Positions 32,551 through 42,252 are shown, counted from the first letter of the stretch. The stretch is 64,000 nt of DNA from an uncultured Gemmata sp. (GCA_937924775.1 CALDUT010000011.1:124001-188000); one strand, 5' to 3'. Notes: generated by a model from the sequence alone, not told the origin. Numbers and translations are program-made.

Positions 32551-33756
32551 ATGCCAATCACGTTGAATTGTCCATCGTGTTCCAAACGATTCCGCGCCCG
32601 CGACGAATCCGCGGGCAAGAAAGTCCGTTGCCCATATTGCCAAGCGGCTGTTCAAGTGCCCGCGCTAGACGAATCTTCAGTTGCTCCCAGCGGAACCGAA
32701 GCGCCTGGTGCGCGCCCTGATCAGCCCGGGGGGCTGCCGGGCCTCTCTTCGTCGCCCCGGATGCCTTCGGCCGGCGATTGGGGCACGGCTTCGGCACCCT
32801 CACCGACGCCGCCGTTGGCCACACCTACCCCACCCCTGGCACCGCCGCCGGCGCTAGTCTCCCGCGCCGGCCTCGAACCGCCCAAACCGGAATTGCCCCC
32901 GCCTCCGCCCGCGGCGATCCGCCCTGCCGACGCCGGACCCTCCGCGCCATCGCCCCAGGTGCTGGCGACGAAATGGCGGCGGGTGCGTCGCGGGCTGTTC
33001 TGTGTGCAATTCGGTATCTTCTGCCTGGCCCTCATGGGCTTGGTCGGCTTCGGCAAGATGGTTTACGAACGAACCCAAGGACCATTGCCGAAACTGACCG
33101 ATCGCGGCTGGATAGTCATTGAAGGCTATGTCAACACCGAAGACAAAGACGCGATCCAAACCACCAAAGGCGAAGAACTCGATCTGTTCACCTACGGCAT
33201 CCCAGTGTTTCTCGCGACCCTGTCCTTCGGCTTGGGCCGGCTGATTTGTAGCGGCGCTCCCCGCCTGACCGGAGCCAGTGGTCTGTTCGCTATCAGCGCG
33301 CTGTGTGTTCTGTTAGCCTTTCCGGCGCTGGCCACGGCCTTCATGCTCAACTTCATCGAGAATACCTACGACGTTCGCTTCACCTATACGTATTTCCACA
33401 AGCTGCCCGACAACGAACGCTACGCCTGGACGGTGTTCTTCATCACTGCGATTCTCGGAGAATTGCTGTTCCTGGTCGGCTTAGCGGCGTGTGGAATTGC
33501 CGTGAACCGGCCCCGCGCCGTTCGCTCGATCGGGGCCTTGCTCGTCCTGTGGGGTGTCTTTGCGTTCATCATGCTCGCCGGGTGGGACTTGTACAAAACT
33601 GAGTTCCGCCAGCCGAACCTCAACGACGATCTGCGATTGTACGAACAAGCGGCCCTGATGATCGGCTGGCTGATTATGGCCGGGGTCTACTGGCGGGCCG
33701 TTCGCGCAGTGCGTGCGGGCGCTCGCGAATACATCGACTCGGTTGCCACAACCTGA
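32551..33756 (+). CDS. Zinc-ribbon multi-pass membrane protein
   Basis: 401 aa. It begins MPITLNCPSCSKRFRARDES with a second CPYC pair near residue 27, a CxxC...CxxC zinc ribbon of the MJ0042 type. A long proline-rich linker (residues 40-130) leads to a membrane domain of about six helices, for example FGIFCLALMGLVGFGKMVY, LFAISALCVLLAFPALATA and LGELLFLVGLAACGIAV. Such proteins are frequent in Planctomycetes and their role is unknown. It converges with the DUF1080 gene. Confidence 0.8.
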   Translation: MPITLNCPSCSKRFRARDESAGKKVRCPYCQAAVQVPALDESSVAPSGTEAPGARPDQPGGLPGLSSSPRMPSAGDWGTASAPSPTPPLATPTPPLAPPPALVSRAGLEPPKPELPPPPPAAIRPADAGPSAPSPQVLATKWRRVRRGLFCVQFGIFCLALMGLVGFGKMVYERTQGPLPKLTDRGWIVIEGYVNTEDKDAIQTTKGEELDLFTYGIPVFLATLSFGLGRLICSGAPRLTGASGLFAISALCVLLAFPALATAFMLNFIENTYDVRFTYTYFHKLPDNERYAWTVFFITAILGELLFLVGLAACGIAVNRPRAVRSIGALLVLWGVFAFIMLAGWDLYKTEFRQPNLNDDLRLYEQAALMIGWLIMAGVYWRAVRAVRAGAREYIDSVATT

Positions 33757-33773
33757 CACTCCCAAGTCACCCC

Positions 33774-33799
33774 GGGCGGCTGGGGCCGCGTAGCCGCCC
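33774..33799. terminator. Hairpin between convergent genes
   Basis: GGGCGGCT and AGCCGCCC form a perfect 8-bp stem around a 10-nt loop, 18 nt after the zinc-ribbon gene. No T-run follows. Its place between convergent genes suits a terminator or 3'-end stabiliser. Confidence 0.4.
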
Positions 33800-33947
33800 A
33801 GGTTGAACATCCGCGGAAGGTGGTACCATATTGGCCCCAGTGGGCCTTCACGAACCGCGGCGACACGACGGCCGACAAAAGAGCAGATCAACAGCACCGG
33901 CCGGTCGGTGGCCGTCGGTGGTGCCATCAGGTGGTTCCGACCACCGA

Positions 33948-34610
33948 TCACTTCAAGCTCTTGATTTCGATGTCTTTGAAGTGAATTTCGGCTCCTTCTG
34001 ACTGTAACGCGATACGGCCCTTCTTGAGGCTGCCGTTTTTACCCTCGTTCACCAGGATACCGTTGACCACCAGGGTGATGTCGCCGCCTTTGCAGGTGAT
34101 TTCGTACTGGTTCCACTCGCCGAAGGGCTTTTCGACCGGTTGTTTGGTGTCCATGCGGAAGAAGTGCCGGGGTTGTTTGGGGTCTTGCCGTTTCGGATCG
34201 ACTTCGAGTCTGACCTCCGGAGGGTAAATAAGCCAGAAGTCGCCGGCGTGACCTGCCAAGAGTTGGGCCTCCACGGAGGTTGGCCAGAATTTTTCGTCTT
34301 GCACATGCAGCAATACCCCGCTGTTGCCACCTTTGCTATCGGCCGGGAACCGCCACTTGAGTTTCAACACATAGTCGCCGAATTCTTTCTGCGTGACCAT
34401 ATAGCCATTGGGTTTGCCGGTGCAGTAGATGATGCCGTCTTTGATGCTCCAGGTTTCTTTGCCGTTGGTGCGTTTGCTCTCTTTGCCGTCGTTGACATAA
34501 AAATCCCAGCCGGCGAAGGATTTCCCGTCGACCAGCGGGGTAAAGCCATCGTCGGCCGCCCACAGGGTGGGAACAGCGGCCACAGCCACAAGCACGAGGA
34601 CCGTTCGCAT
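33948..34610 (-). CDS. Secreted DUF1080 (3-keto-disaccharide hydrolase-type) protein
   Basis: 220 aa. The signal peptide MRTVLVLVAVAAVPTLWAAD is cleaved probably after AWA-type small residues. The body GFTPLVDGKSFAGWDFYV and the jelly-roll pattern KGGNSGVLLHV, EAQLLAGHAGDFW and EWNQYEITCKGG are typical of DUF1080, a lectin-like fold that includes 3-ketoglucoside hydrolases. It probably acts on sugars in the periplasm. The exact substrate is unknown. It diverges from tyrA. Confidence 0.92.
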   Translation of the reverse strand: MRTVLVLVAVAAVPTLWAADDGFTPLVDGKSFAGWDFYVNDGKESKRTNGKETWSIKDGIIYCTGKPNGYMVTQKEFGDYVLKLKWRFPADSKGGNSGVLLHVQDEKFWPTSVEAQLLAGHAGDFWLIYPPEVRLEVDPKRQDPKQPRHFFRMDTKQPVEKPFGEWNQYEITCKGGDITLVVNGILVNEGKNGSLKKGRIALQSEGAEIHFKDIEIKSLK

Positions 34611-34762
34611 AACTCACTCAGGGTTAAGTGATCCCGGAATCGCCACGCAGTGTCTTCAGCTGGGGGGGACTTAGCGGATAGCCCGCAGCCCACCAGCGGA
34701 AAACCGACTGCGACCGCTCAGCACCGTGGGTTCGCTGGCGGTCTTCTTCTTATAATCCCCCC

Positions 34763-35602
34763 ATGCGGTTCGAGCAAATCTCGATCATCGGAATTGGGCT
34801 GATCGGCGGCTCGTTGGGGCTAGCGGCCCAAGCGCGGGGGCTGGCGCGGCAGATCGTCGGCATTGACTGCGACGCAGCGACTCTGCACGCGGCGCTGGCC
34901 CGCGGCGCCATCAGCCGCGGCACCACCGACTTGGCCGACGGTGTGCGGCACGCTCAGTTGGTGATTGTCTGCACACCGGTGGATCGGATTGTGGAGACGC
35001 TCCGGGCCGCGTTCGCGCAGGCCGGACCGGTGCTTTACACCGATGTGGGCAGTGTCAAGCGCGGGTTGGCCGACGCGGTGGAAGCCCACCGTCCTGTTGG
35101 GGCGACGTATCTGCCCGCGCACCCTTTGGCCGGGGCCGAGAAAAGCGGGGTGGTCCATGCCCGCGCGGATTTGTTCGCTCAGCGTGTCACTGTGGTGACA
35201 CCGCGTGGCCCCGAACGAACCCCGGAAGAGCAAACCATCATCCGCTTCTGGGAAGCACTGGATACGCAGGTGGTGGCCATGGATGCCGAAACGCACGACC
35301 GGGTCATGGCCTTCACCAGCCACCTGCCGCACGCGGTCGCTAGTGCGGTGGCGGCCATCACACCGCGGGCATGGTTGCCCCTGTCGGCCGGCGGCTTCCG
35401 CGACAGCACCCGCATTGCTGCGGCCGATCCCCGCCTGTGGGCCGCGATTCTGAACGCCAATCGGCAGCCGGTGCAGGCAGCGCTTGATACGTTCATCCAC
35501 CGACTGACGGAATTCCGCCAACTGCTCGAAACCGGCGATGCTGCCGGCTTGGAACAGTGGCTTTTGGAGGGGAAGCAGGTACGCGATGCTCTGGGAACTT
35601 GA
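34763..35602 (+). CDS. tyrA: Prephenate/arogenate dehydrogenase
   Basis: 279 aa. The Rossmann motif is ISIIGIGLIGGSLGLAAQ, followed by the acid in GIDCDAAT, which favours NAD. LYTDVGSVKRGLADAV and PAHPLAGAEKSGV carry the substrate-binding His, and FTSHLPHAVASAVA is the dimer-domain signature. TyrA oxidises prephenate or arogenate in tyrosine synthesis. It has no ACT or chorismate mutase domain. Its end overlaps purL by 17 bp, an unusual pairing. Confidence 0.94.
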   Translation: MRFEQISIIGIGLIGGSLGLAAQARGLARQIVGIDCDAATLHAALARGAISRGTTDLADGVRHAQLVIVCTPVDRIVETLRAAFAQAGPVLYTDVGSVKRGLADAVEAHRPVGATYLPAHPLAGAEKSGVVHARADLFAQRVTVVTPRGPERTPEEQTIIRFWEALDTQVVAMDAETHDRVMAFTSHLPHAVASAVAAITPRAWLPLSAGGFRDSTRIAAADPRLWAAILNANRQPVQAALDTFIHRLTEFRQLLETGDAAGLEQWLLEGKQVRDALGT

Positions 35603-38468
35603 AATCCGTCCCCGTGGCCGCGACAACGAACGCGAACGGGTGTGCGACGAATTTGATCTGCTCACACACTCCCAACGCGGCGGCGATCTGATCACCGCAT
35701 CGGCACGCGGGTTCCTGATCGAAGGCGACCTCAGCGAAGACCACCGGCACCGATTGGTCAGTGACGTACTGGTCGATCCGTTGGTCGAAACCGGGGACTT
35801 TTACCCGCTGGGGCAGTCGCGGGATCATGCCTACACGGTACTGTTGAAACCGGGCGTCATGGACCCGGTGGCGCAAACCGTTCTCGACACCGTCCAGATG
35901 CTCGGGATTCCTGCCGTTGCGGTCCGGACCTTCCGCCGTTACTACGGCCCGCCGGGGATGTCCGCTGCCGATCGCGACATCCTCTTCCGCAAAGTGTTGG
36001 CCAACGATGCCATCGAGCAAATCATCGTCGGTCCGTTGCAAACCGATCACTTGACCATCGGTTCACCTTATCGCTTCCAACGTGTCACCGTGCCCCTACG
36101 CGAATGCGATGAGGCCGCCCTCATCCAACTGAGCAACGACCAAACGCTGGCCCTCTCGCTGGAAGAAATGCAAGCGGTTCAGACACACTTCCGCAGCCTC
36201 AAGCGCGATCCGACGGATGTCGAACTCGAAACCATCGCCCAAACATGGTCGGAACACTGTTCGCACAAAACCTTGCGCGGCACCATCACGCTCACCGATC
36301 CCACTACGGGGGAAACCCGGAGCTATCAGAATCTGCTGAAAGACACGATCTTTGCCGCGACACAAAGCATCCGGCAGCGCTTGGGCGACAACGATTGGTG
36401 CGTCAGTGTGTTCGCCGACAACGCGGGCGTGGTGCAGTTCGACGATCAGCACCACATTTGCATCAAGGTGGAAACCCACAATCACCCCTCGGCCATCGAA
36501 CCCTACGGCGGGGCCAACACCGGCTTGGGCGGGGTGATTCGCGATATCTTGGGGACAGGACAAGCGGCCCAACCGGTGTGCAATACCGATGTTTTCTGTT
36601 TCGCCCCGCCCGACTTTCCACCGGAACAATTGCCCCCGGGGGTTCTCCATCCCCGCCGGGTGATGCACGGAGTCGTGGCCGGGGTGCGCGATTACGGCAA
36701 CCGGATGGGTATTCCCACCGTCAATGGGGCGATCCTTTTCGACGAACGCTATCTGGCCAACCCGCTCGTCTTTTGCGGCACGGTCGGGCTTATCCCTCGC
36801 GACAAAGCTTTCAAGAAAGTCAACCCTGGCGATCGCATCGTCGTGATCGGTGGCCGCACGGGCCGCGATGGTATCCACGGGGCCACGTTCAGCAGCTTGG
36901 AATTGACGCACGAATCGGAAACTCTCAGTGGCGGCGCGGTGCAAATCGGCAATGCCATCACGCAAAAGAAGATGCTCGATGTGATTCTGCAAGCCCGCGA
37001 CCGTAACCTCTTCACCGCGATCACCGATTGTGGCGCCGGTGGTTTCAGCTCGGCCATCGGTGAAATGGCCGCCGAACTCGGAGCGCGGGTACAGTTGGAC
37101 AAAGCCCCGTTGAAGTACGAAGGGCTGAGTTACACCGAAATTTGGATCAGCGAATCGCAAGAGCGGATGGTGTTGGCCGTACCGCCGGACCAGTGGCCCG
37201 AATTGCGGGCCCTGTGCGAACGTGAAGATGTGGAAGCTGCGGATTTGGGCGTCTTTGAAGCCACGGGGCGGTTGCAGCTGTTCTATCAGGAGCATCTGGT
37301 GGCCGATCTCGATTTGCACTTCTTGCATGAGGGCCGGCCGAAGGTGGTCAAAGCGGCCCAGTGGCGACCGCCGCCGCCGCCGGCGCCATCCGCGGTGACC
37401 GCCACGGCGGTGTCGTTACAAGATGCACTGCTGGCGATTCTCGGGCAGTATTCCGTGTGTTCCAAAGAGTGGGTGATTCGGCAATACGATCACGAGGTGC
37501 AAAGCGGCAGTGTTATCAAACCGCTGGTGGGGATAGCCCAAGATGGCCCCTCTGATGCCGCGGTGTTGGCCCCAGTGTTGCGTTCGACCATCGGGATGGC
37601 GATCGGCTGCGGCATCAACCCCCGCTACGCCGATCTCGACCCCTATTGGGCCGCCGCGTGTGCGATCGACGAGGCTGTGCGCAATGTGGTGGCCGTGGGG
37701 GCGGATCCGCAGCGGATCGCGATTCTCGATAACTTCTGCTGGGGGAACATTCACGATCCACAGGTGCTGGGAGCCTTGGTCCGTACTGCGGAAGCTTGCC
37801 GCGATGTCGCCATCGCGTATGGTACGCCCTTCATCAGTGGCAAAGACAGCCTCAATAACACCTATATTGGCAAAGACGGTAAGCGGCGGGATATTCCGCA
37901 CACACTCCTGGTGACCGCGTTGGGCCGCGTACCCGATGTCCGCCGCTGCGTCAGCATGGACCTGAAGGATGTTGGCAACGCCATTTACCTGGTGGGTGCC
38001 ACGAAAGACGAACTGGGGGGTTCGCACTTTCATCTGGTGACACAGCGTAGCGGCGGGGCGGTGCCGCAGGTCGATCTGGCCGCCGCACCTGCGATTTTCG
38101 CGGCCCTTCACGCGGCCATCAGCCAAGGCCTTGTTCGGGCCTGTCACGACTTAAGCGAAGGCGGTCTGGCAGTAGCAATAGCCGAGATGGCTTTCGCCGG
38201 GGGCATCGGGGCGGATCTGACCGCCTTGCCTGGTTCTCTCAGCGACGAAGCCAAGCTCTTCAGCGAATCACCCACGCGGTTTTTGGTCGAAGTGAAGCCG
38301 GAACACACTACGGCGTTCGAAGCCTGCTGTGCGGGGCGGCCCTGCGTCCGCCTCGGGACCACGGTGGCAGAACCCCGCCTCCGGATCGCCGGTTCCAGTG
38401 GCGAATGGCTCATTTGGGTGAAGCTGGCCACACTCAAAGAGGCGTGGCAGAAACCGCTCCGCTGGTAG
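35586..38468 (+). CDS. purL: Phosphoribosylformylglycinamidine synthase PurL with N-terminal PurS-like region
   Basis: 960 aa from ATG 35586. Residues about 1-185 look like one or two PurS-like modules (MLWELEIRPRGRDNERERV, then YTVLLKPGVMDPVAQTVL). The linker TIAQTWSEHCSHKTLRGTI and the ATP site ETHNHPSAIEPYGGANTG are classic PurL, and a second half repeats the AIRS fold (GKDSLNNTYIGKDG, ACHDLSEGGLAVAIAEMAF). There is no glutaminase domain, so a separate PurQ is expected elsewhere. It makes FGAM in purine synthesis. Confidence 0.93.
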   Translation: MLWELEIRPRGRDNERERVCDEFDLLTHSQRGGDLITASARGFLIEGDLSEDHRHRLVSDVLVDPLVETGDFYPLGQSRDHAYTVLLKPGVMDPVAQTVLDTVQMLGIPAVAVRTFRRYYGPPGMSAADRDILFRKVLANDAIEQIIVGPLQTDHLTIGSPYRFQRVTVPLRECDEAALIQLSNDQTLALSLEEMQAVQTHFRSLKRDPTDVELETIAQTWSEHCSHKTLRGTITLTDPTTGETRSYQNLLKDTIFAATQSIRQRLGDNDWCVSVFADNAGVVQFDDQHHICIKVETHNHPSAIEPYGGANTGLGGVIRDILGTGQAAQPVCNTDVFCFAPPDFPPEQLPPGVLHPRRVMHGVVAGVRDYGNRMGIPTVNGAILFDERYLANPLVFCGTVGLIPRDKAFKKVNPGDRIVVIGGRTGRDGIHGATFSSLELTHESETLSGGAVQIGNAITQKKMLDVILQARDRNLFTAITDCGAGGFSSAIGEMAAELGARVQLDKAPLKYEGLSYTEIWISESQERMVLAVPPDQWPELRALCEREDVEAADLGVFEATGRLQLFYQEHLVADLDLHFLHEGRPKVVKAAQWRPPPPPAPSAVTATAVSLQDALLAILGQYSVCSKEWVIRQYDHEVQSGSVIKPLVGIAQDGPSDAAVLAPVLRSTIGMAIGCGINPRYADLDPYWAAACAIDEAVRNVVAVGADPQRIAILDNFCWGNIHDPQVLGALVRTAEACRDVAIAYGTPFISGKDSLNNTYIGKDGKRRDIPHTLLVTALGRVPDVRRCVSMDLKDVGNAIYLVGATKDELGGSHFHLVTQRSGGAVPQVDLAAAPAIFAALHAAISQGLVRACHDLSEGGLAVAIAEMAFAGGIGADLTALPGSLSDEAKLFSESPTRFLVEVKPEHTTAFEACCAGRPCVRLGTTVAEPRLRIAGSSGEWLIWVKLATLKEAWQKPLRW

Positions 38469-38511
38469 CCGCGGTATAATGGGGTAGCGCTTCTTCCCAG
38501 GGGCAGAGGGA

Positions 38512-41058
38512 ATGGTTATGACACGTTGGCTTGCGGGGGTGATCGTGGTCGTCAGCATCGCGGGAGTGCTTCTGGGGCCTCCGGCCGCCCCCGCGCAACC
38601 AGCAGGCAAAGCCGCGACCAATGACGACCGATTGGTGGAAGAAGTCCGCACGGCCATCGAACGCGGCATCGCTTACCTCAAAAAAGAGCAGCGCAATGGG
38701 AATTGGGAAGACTTGGTCTTTGGTGAAATCGCGGGACTCAAAGGCGGGGTGACCTCGCTGGCGACCTTGGCCCTGCTCACCTCGGGTGTCAAACCCGGCG
38801 ATCCGGTGGTCGATCGGGCCTTGCAATTCCTCAAAGACCTCGACGCGGACAAAACCTACGTCGTGGCCTTGCAAACGATGGTGTTGGCCGAAACCCGCGA
38901 TCCCAAGTACCTGCCAAAGATTCAAAAGAACGTGGAATGGCTCCAGAAAACCGCTGTATACCGCGACGGCAAACTCACCGGCTGGAGTTACCCGGCCAAG
39001 CAACTGGCCGATAATTCCAACACGCAATACGCTCTGCTGGGGCTGTACGCCGCGAAAACCGCGGGCGTGCGGATCGACGACAAACTGTGGAAGGAAATCC
39101 AGGACTTCTACACCCGCACGCAAATGCCTGATGGCAACCGCGGCGGCTACTGGACCTACTACTACCCTGGCGACCCGGCCAAAAGCTTCACCATGACCGT
39201 CGCCGGGGCCTGCGGTCTCTACATCGCCAACATGGGGCTGGACCATAGTGAACAGCAATTGAACGAAACCACGGGCGTGGCCGAACGCTGCGGCATCTAC
39301 TCGGAGAACACGCCGCTGGCCAAGGGTATGCGCTGGATCGCCTGGAACTTCAACTTCATGGAAGGCAAATCGTACTTCTACAACTTCTACGGCATCGAGC
39401 GGTTGGGCCGGCTGTCGGGCCAGCGTTTCATCGGCCGCATCGACTGGTACCGCGAAGGCTGCCAGAAACTGGTGCGGATGCAACAGCCCGATGGTTCGTT
39501 CTCCCTGGGAGCGGAGAAGCGTGGCACTATCGACGCGGGGCAGTCGATCATCACCACGTCGTTTGCCTTATTGTTTTTGTCGAAAGGCCGCACGCCGGTG
39601 CTGATCAGCAAATTCGCGTGGGGCCGCTTCGAGAAGGCCGAGGCCGGCGCGGGATTGGGCCAAGGCGTCTTGACGGAACTCGATGCGAACAACCGGCCGA
39701 CGTCGCTGCAGAACTGGAACCGCAAGCACAACGATTGCCGCAATCTGGTCGAGTTTGCCTCCCGGGAGATTTTCGAGAATGCCCCGCTCTCGTGGCAGGT
39801 TTACGATCCGCGGTTGCTCGACCTGAGCACCGACGACAAACGTCATGCCGAAGTGGGGCTTCTGGTGCAATCGCCGATCGTTTACCTCACCGGCCACGGG
39901 GCGATGCCGTTTGTCTCCCGCGTCGGCGAGAACCTGACGAACGAAGAACTGATCCTGCAGAAGTACGTCGAAGAAGGGGGGTTCTTGTTGGCCGAAGCCT
40001 GCTGTGGCGACCGCGAATTCGCCCAATCGTTCGAGGAATTGGTCGATCGGATTTTCCCCGGCAGCACGCTGCGCCCCATGCCTGCGGAACACGCCATCTG
40101 GACCATGTTCCCCGGCATCCGCAAGCCGGATTTCCCCGACCTCATGTACATCGACCGCGGTTGCCGCACCATCGCGGTCTTCAGCCCCAGCCCGCTGGCC
40201 GGTTATTGGGAAGAAAGCCGCTTCATCCCGACGCCCAACAACGCCCGCGACCCGAAAAACCGTGGCGAGAAAGCCTTCTGCCTGGCCCGCAACATCATCG
40301 CCTACGCCACCGGTATGGAATTGCCCAAACCCAAGCTGACCCGGGCCATCATCACGCCCACCAAAGATAGCGGCATCGCCCGCAGCCAATTCCGCGCCCT
40401 GCAACTGAAATACAGCAGTCAGAAGGACTCGATCCCGGCACCCGATTCCCTGCGGAATCTCATGGCGTATTTGGAAGTACAAGCCAAACTCAATGTCGCC
40501 AAAACCAGCGCAGTCCTAGCACCGAACGATCCGAACCTGCACCGCTACAAGTTCATGTATCTGCATGGTCGGGCTACGATCGACTTCACCCCGGACGACA
40601 TAGACAACCTCAAGGCCAACCTGCAAACCGGCGGTACACTCCTGGTCGATGCCGCCTGTGCCGACTTCACGAAATGGAAGCAGTTCGATCAATCGTTCCG
40701 AGCCGCGATGGAGAAAATGTGGGCCGACGAGAAACTCCAGCTCGAAGTCATTCCCTCACGCACGCCCGACGGTCGCGACGAACCGCTCTACCGCATCGCC
40801 GCCGAGGCCGGGATCGACCTCAAGACCGTCCGCTGTCGCCGCGAGAATGCCGAAGGTACGGGGCCGGAGAAGGAACTGCGCACCTATCCGGTGTATCTGG
40901 AAGGAATCAAAATCGGTGAGCGGTGGGCCGTCATATACAGCAAGTACGACATCGGTTGTGCTATCGAAGGCCACAAGTCCGCAGATTGCCTGGGGCACGA
41001 TAAAGAAAGTGCCCTTCGCGTCGCCAGTGCGGTGGTTCTCTACTCCCTCAAACGCTGA
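38512..41058 (+). CDS. Secreted toroid protein with two DUF4159 domains
   Basis: 848 aa. A signal peptide (RWLAGVIVVVSIAGVLLG, then PAAPAQPA) is followed by an alpha/alpha-toroid prenyltransferase/squalene-cyclase-like region (residues ~45-370, repeats such as GIAYLKKEQRNGNWED, PDGNRGGYWTYY, QPDGSFSLGAEKRGTID). Two DUF4159 copies follow: one near 440-580 (VYLTGHGAMPF, GGFLLAEACCGDREF) and one near 665-848 (MYLHGRATIDFTPDDIDNL, GGTLLVDAACAD). DUF4159 has a glutamine-amidotransferase-like fold. It is exported; function is unknown. GAGGG precedes the ATG. Confidence 0.85.
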   Translation: MVMTRWLAGVIVVVSIAGVLLGPPAAPAQPAGKAATNDDRLVEEVRTAIERGIAYLKKEQRNGNWEDLVFGEIAGLKGGVTSLATLALLTSGVKPGDPVVDRALQFLKDLDADKTYVVALQTMVLAETRDPKYLPKIQKNVEWLQKTAVYRDGKLTGWSYPAKQLADNSNTQYALLGLYAAKTAGVRIDDKLWKEIQDFYTRTQMPDGNRGGYWTYYYPGDPAKSFTMTVAGACGLYIANMGLDHSEQQLNETTGVAERCGIYSENTPLAKGMRWIAWNFNFMEGKSYFYNFYGIERLGRLSGQRFIGRIDWYREGCQKLVRMQQPDGSFSLGAEKRGTIDAGQSIITTSFALLFLSKGRTPVLISKFAWGRFEKAEAGAGLGQGVLTELDANNRPTSLQNWNRKHNDCRNLVEFASREIFENAPLSWQVYDPRLLDLSTDDKRHAEVGLLVQSPIVYLTGHGAMPFVSRVGENLTNEELILQKYVEEGGFLLAEACCGDREFAQSFEELVDRIFPGSTLRPMPAEHAIWTMFPGIRKPDFPDLMYIDRGCRTIAVFSPSPLAGYWEESRFIPTPNNARDPKNRGEKAFCLARNIIAYATGMELPKPKLTRAIITPTKDSGIARSQFRALQLKYSSQKDSIPAPDSLRNLMAYLEVQAKLNVAKTSAVLAPNDPNLHRYKFMYLHGRATIDFTPDDIDNLKANLQTGGTLLVDAACADFTKWKQFDQSFRAAMEKMWADEKLQLEVIPSRTPDGRDEPLYRIAAEAGIDLKTVRCRRENAEGTGPEKELRTYPVYLEGIKIGERWAVIYSKYDIGCAIEGHKSADCLGHDKESALRVASAVVLYSLKR

Positions 41059-41064
41059 GTGATC

Positions 41065-41108
41065 GGGCCAGCGGGGATCAGGCGATCCTGAGGAAACACA
41101 GTTGGCCC
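41065..41108. terminator. Possible bidirectional terminator between convergent genes
   Basis: GGGCCA (41065-41070) pairs with TGGCCC (41103-41108), enclosing a 5-bp TCAGG/CCTGA hairpin. No T-tract is seen. It separates the DUF4159 gene from the convergent metal-permease gene. Confidence 0.25.
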
Positions 41109-41136
41109 TGGCTCAGCCGGCAACGAACTTCTCGCC

Positions 41137-42252
41137 TCAAGGGAACGTCGTATCGCGGTGCAGTACGCTCTGTGCCCAGGTCCGCCCGGCGGCCGTTAAT
41201 TGCAACTGCTCCCCGCTGCGCACGATCAGCCCGCGTCGCTCCGCGCGGCGGACCACGGCGTCCACCTGAGCCGGTGGCCACGCGAGGTGCGCAGCTAAGT
41301 TGCTGTAACGGGATTCCTCGGCTTCTTCGGGCATGCCTTCATGCTGGAGCAGATGCACCGTCAGCATCAGTTCCTCGAAGTTCTGCCTCTGGCGATGGCG
41401 CAGCCGCCATTGGGCGATGAGGCCGCGTTCGGGAGCCACCAGAAAAGTGAGGGCGAATAGCAGCCCCAACGTCGTCGCCACAGCCCCGGCGGTGGTCGTG
41501 TTCAGCGTATCGGCAAGAACCGTTCCACCAATAGCACCGACCACGCCTCCGCCCATCGCCAGAAGCACCATCATAGCCAGCCGGTTCGTCAACAAATATG
41601 CCGCCGCTGCCGGGACTACGAAGAAACCCACCACCAATACTGGGCCGACGGCATCAAACGCCGCCACGGCCGTGATCGCGACGACAGCCATCAGTCCGTA
41701 ATGCAACCCCACAGGGCGGAATCCCAAAACCGCCGCCAATTCGGGGTCGAAGGTGCTGAGCTTCAGTTCCTTAAAGAACAACGTGGTCAACAGACCGTTG
41801 AGCAGCAAAACCCCCGCCATGACAACCACCGGGGCCAGCTGCATACCCCCGAGGTGCCACCGGGGTTCGGTAGCCATCTCGGGTTGACCCAGCAATACCG
41901 CATCAACATCGAGGTGAACGTTCTTCACGCTGACACTGACCAATAATACTCCCGCCGCAAACAGTGAGGAAAAGACCACCCCCAACGCGGCATCCGACCG
42001 CAGCCGGCGGCTTTGTGTCAGTGCCTCCACTAGCCCGACGGCCAAGAGTCCCGCGGCGGTCGCCCCCACCAGCAACCACGGTGAGTCCAGATCGCGGGTG
42101 ACGAAATAGGCCAGCACGATACCAAAGAGCAAAACATGACCGATGGCGTCGCTGGTCATTGCGGCCCGCCGTAGCACCAGAAAGACTCCCGGTAGGGCAC
42201 AGGCCGCGGCGACAAGAGAAAGAACCAACGCCAGTTCGAGCAGGGAATTCAT
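41137..42252 (-). CDS. Metal ABC transporter permease fused to a winged-helix domain
   Basis: 371 aa from ATG 42252. The first ~275 residues are a ZnuB/MntB-type permease with about eight helices (GVFLVLRRAAMTSDAIGHVL, SDAALGVVFSSLFAAGVLL, AFDAVGPVLVVGFFVVPAAA). A cytoplasmic tail of about 90 residues follows (RQRQNFEELMLTVHLLQHEG, LAAHLAWPPAQVDAVVRRAE, RGLIVRSGEQLQLTAAGRTW), a winged-helix fold like DtxR-family repressors. It might sense metal or pair with a regulator. ATGA overlap with the next permease. No ATPase or binding-protein gene is in the window. Confidence 0.85.
   Translation of the reverse strand: MNSLLELALVLSLVAAACALPGVFLVLRRAAMTSDAIGHVLLFGIVLAYFVTRDLDSPWLLVGATAAGLLAVGLVEALTQSRRLRSDAALGVVFSSLFAAGVLLVSVSVKNVHLDVDAVLLGQPEMATEPRWHLGGMQLAPVVVMAGVLLLNGLLTTLFFKELKLSTFDPELAAVLGFRPVGLHYGLMAVVAITAVAAFDAVGPVLVVGFFVVPAAAAYLLTNRLAMMVLLAMGGGVVGAIGGTVLADTLNTTTAGAVATTLGLLFALTFLVAPERGLIAQWRLRHRQRQNFEELMLTVHLLQHEGMPEEAEESRYSNLAAHLAWPPAQVDAVVRRAERRGLIVRSGEQLQLTAAGRTWAQSVLHRDTTFP

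Noticed and set aside
36096-37328. Long minus-strand frame opposite purL
   Set aside because: It is fully antisense to conserved PurL and has no recognisable domain.
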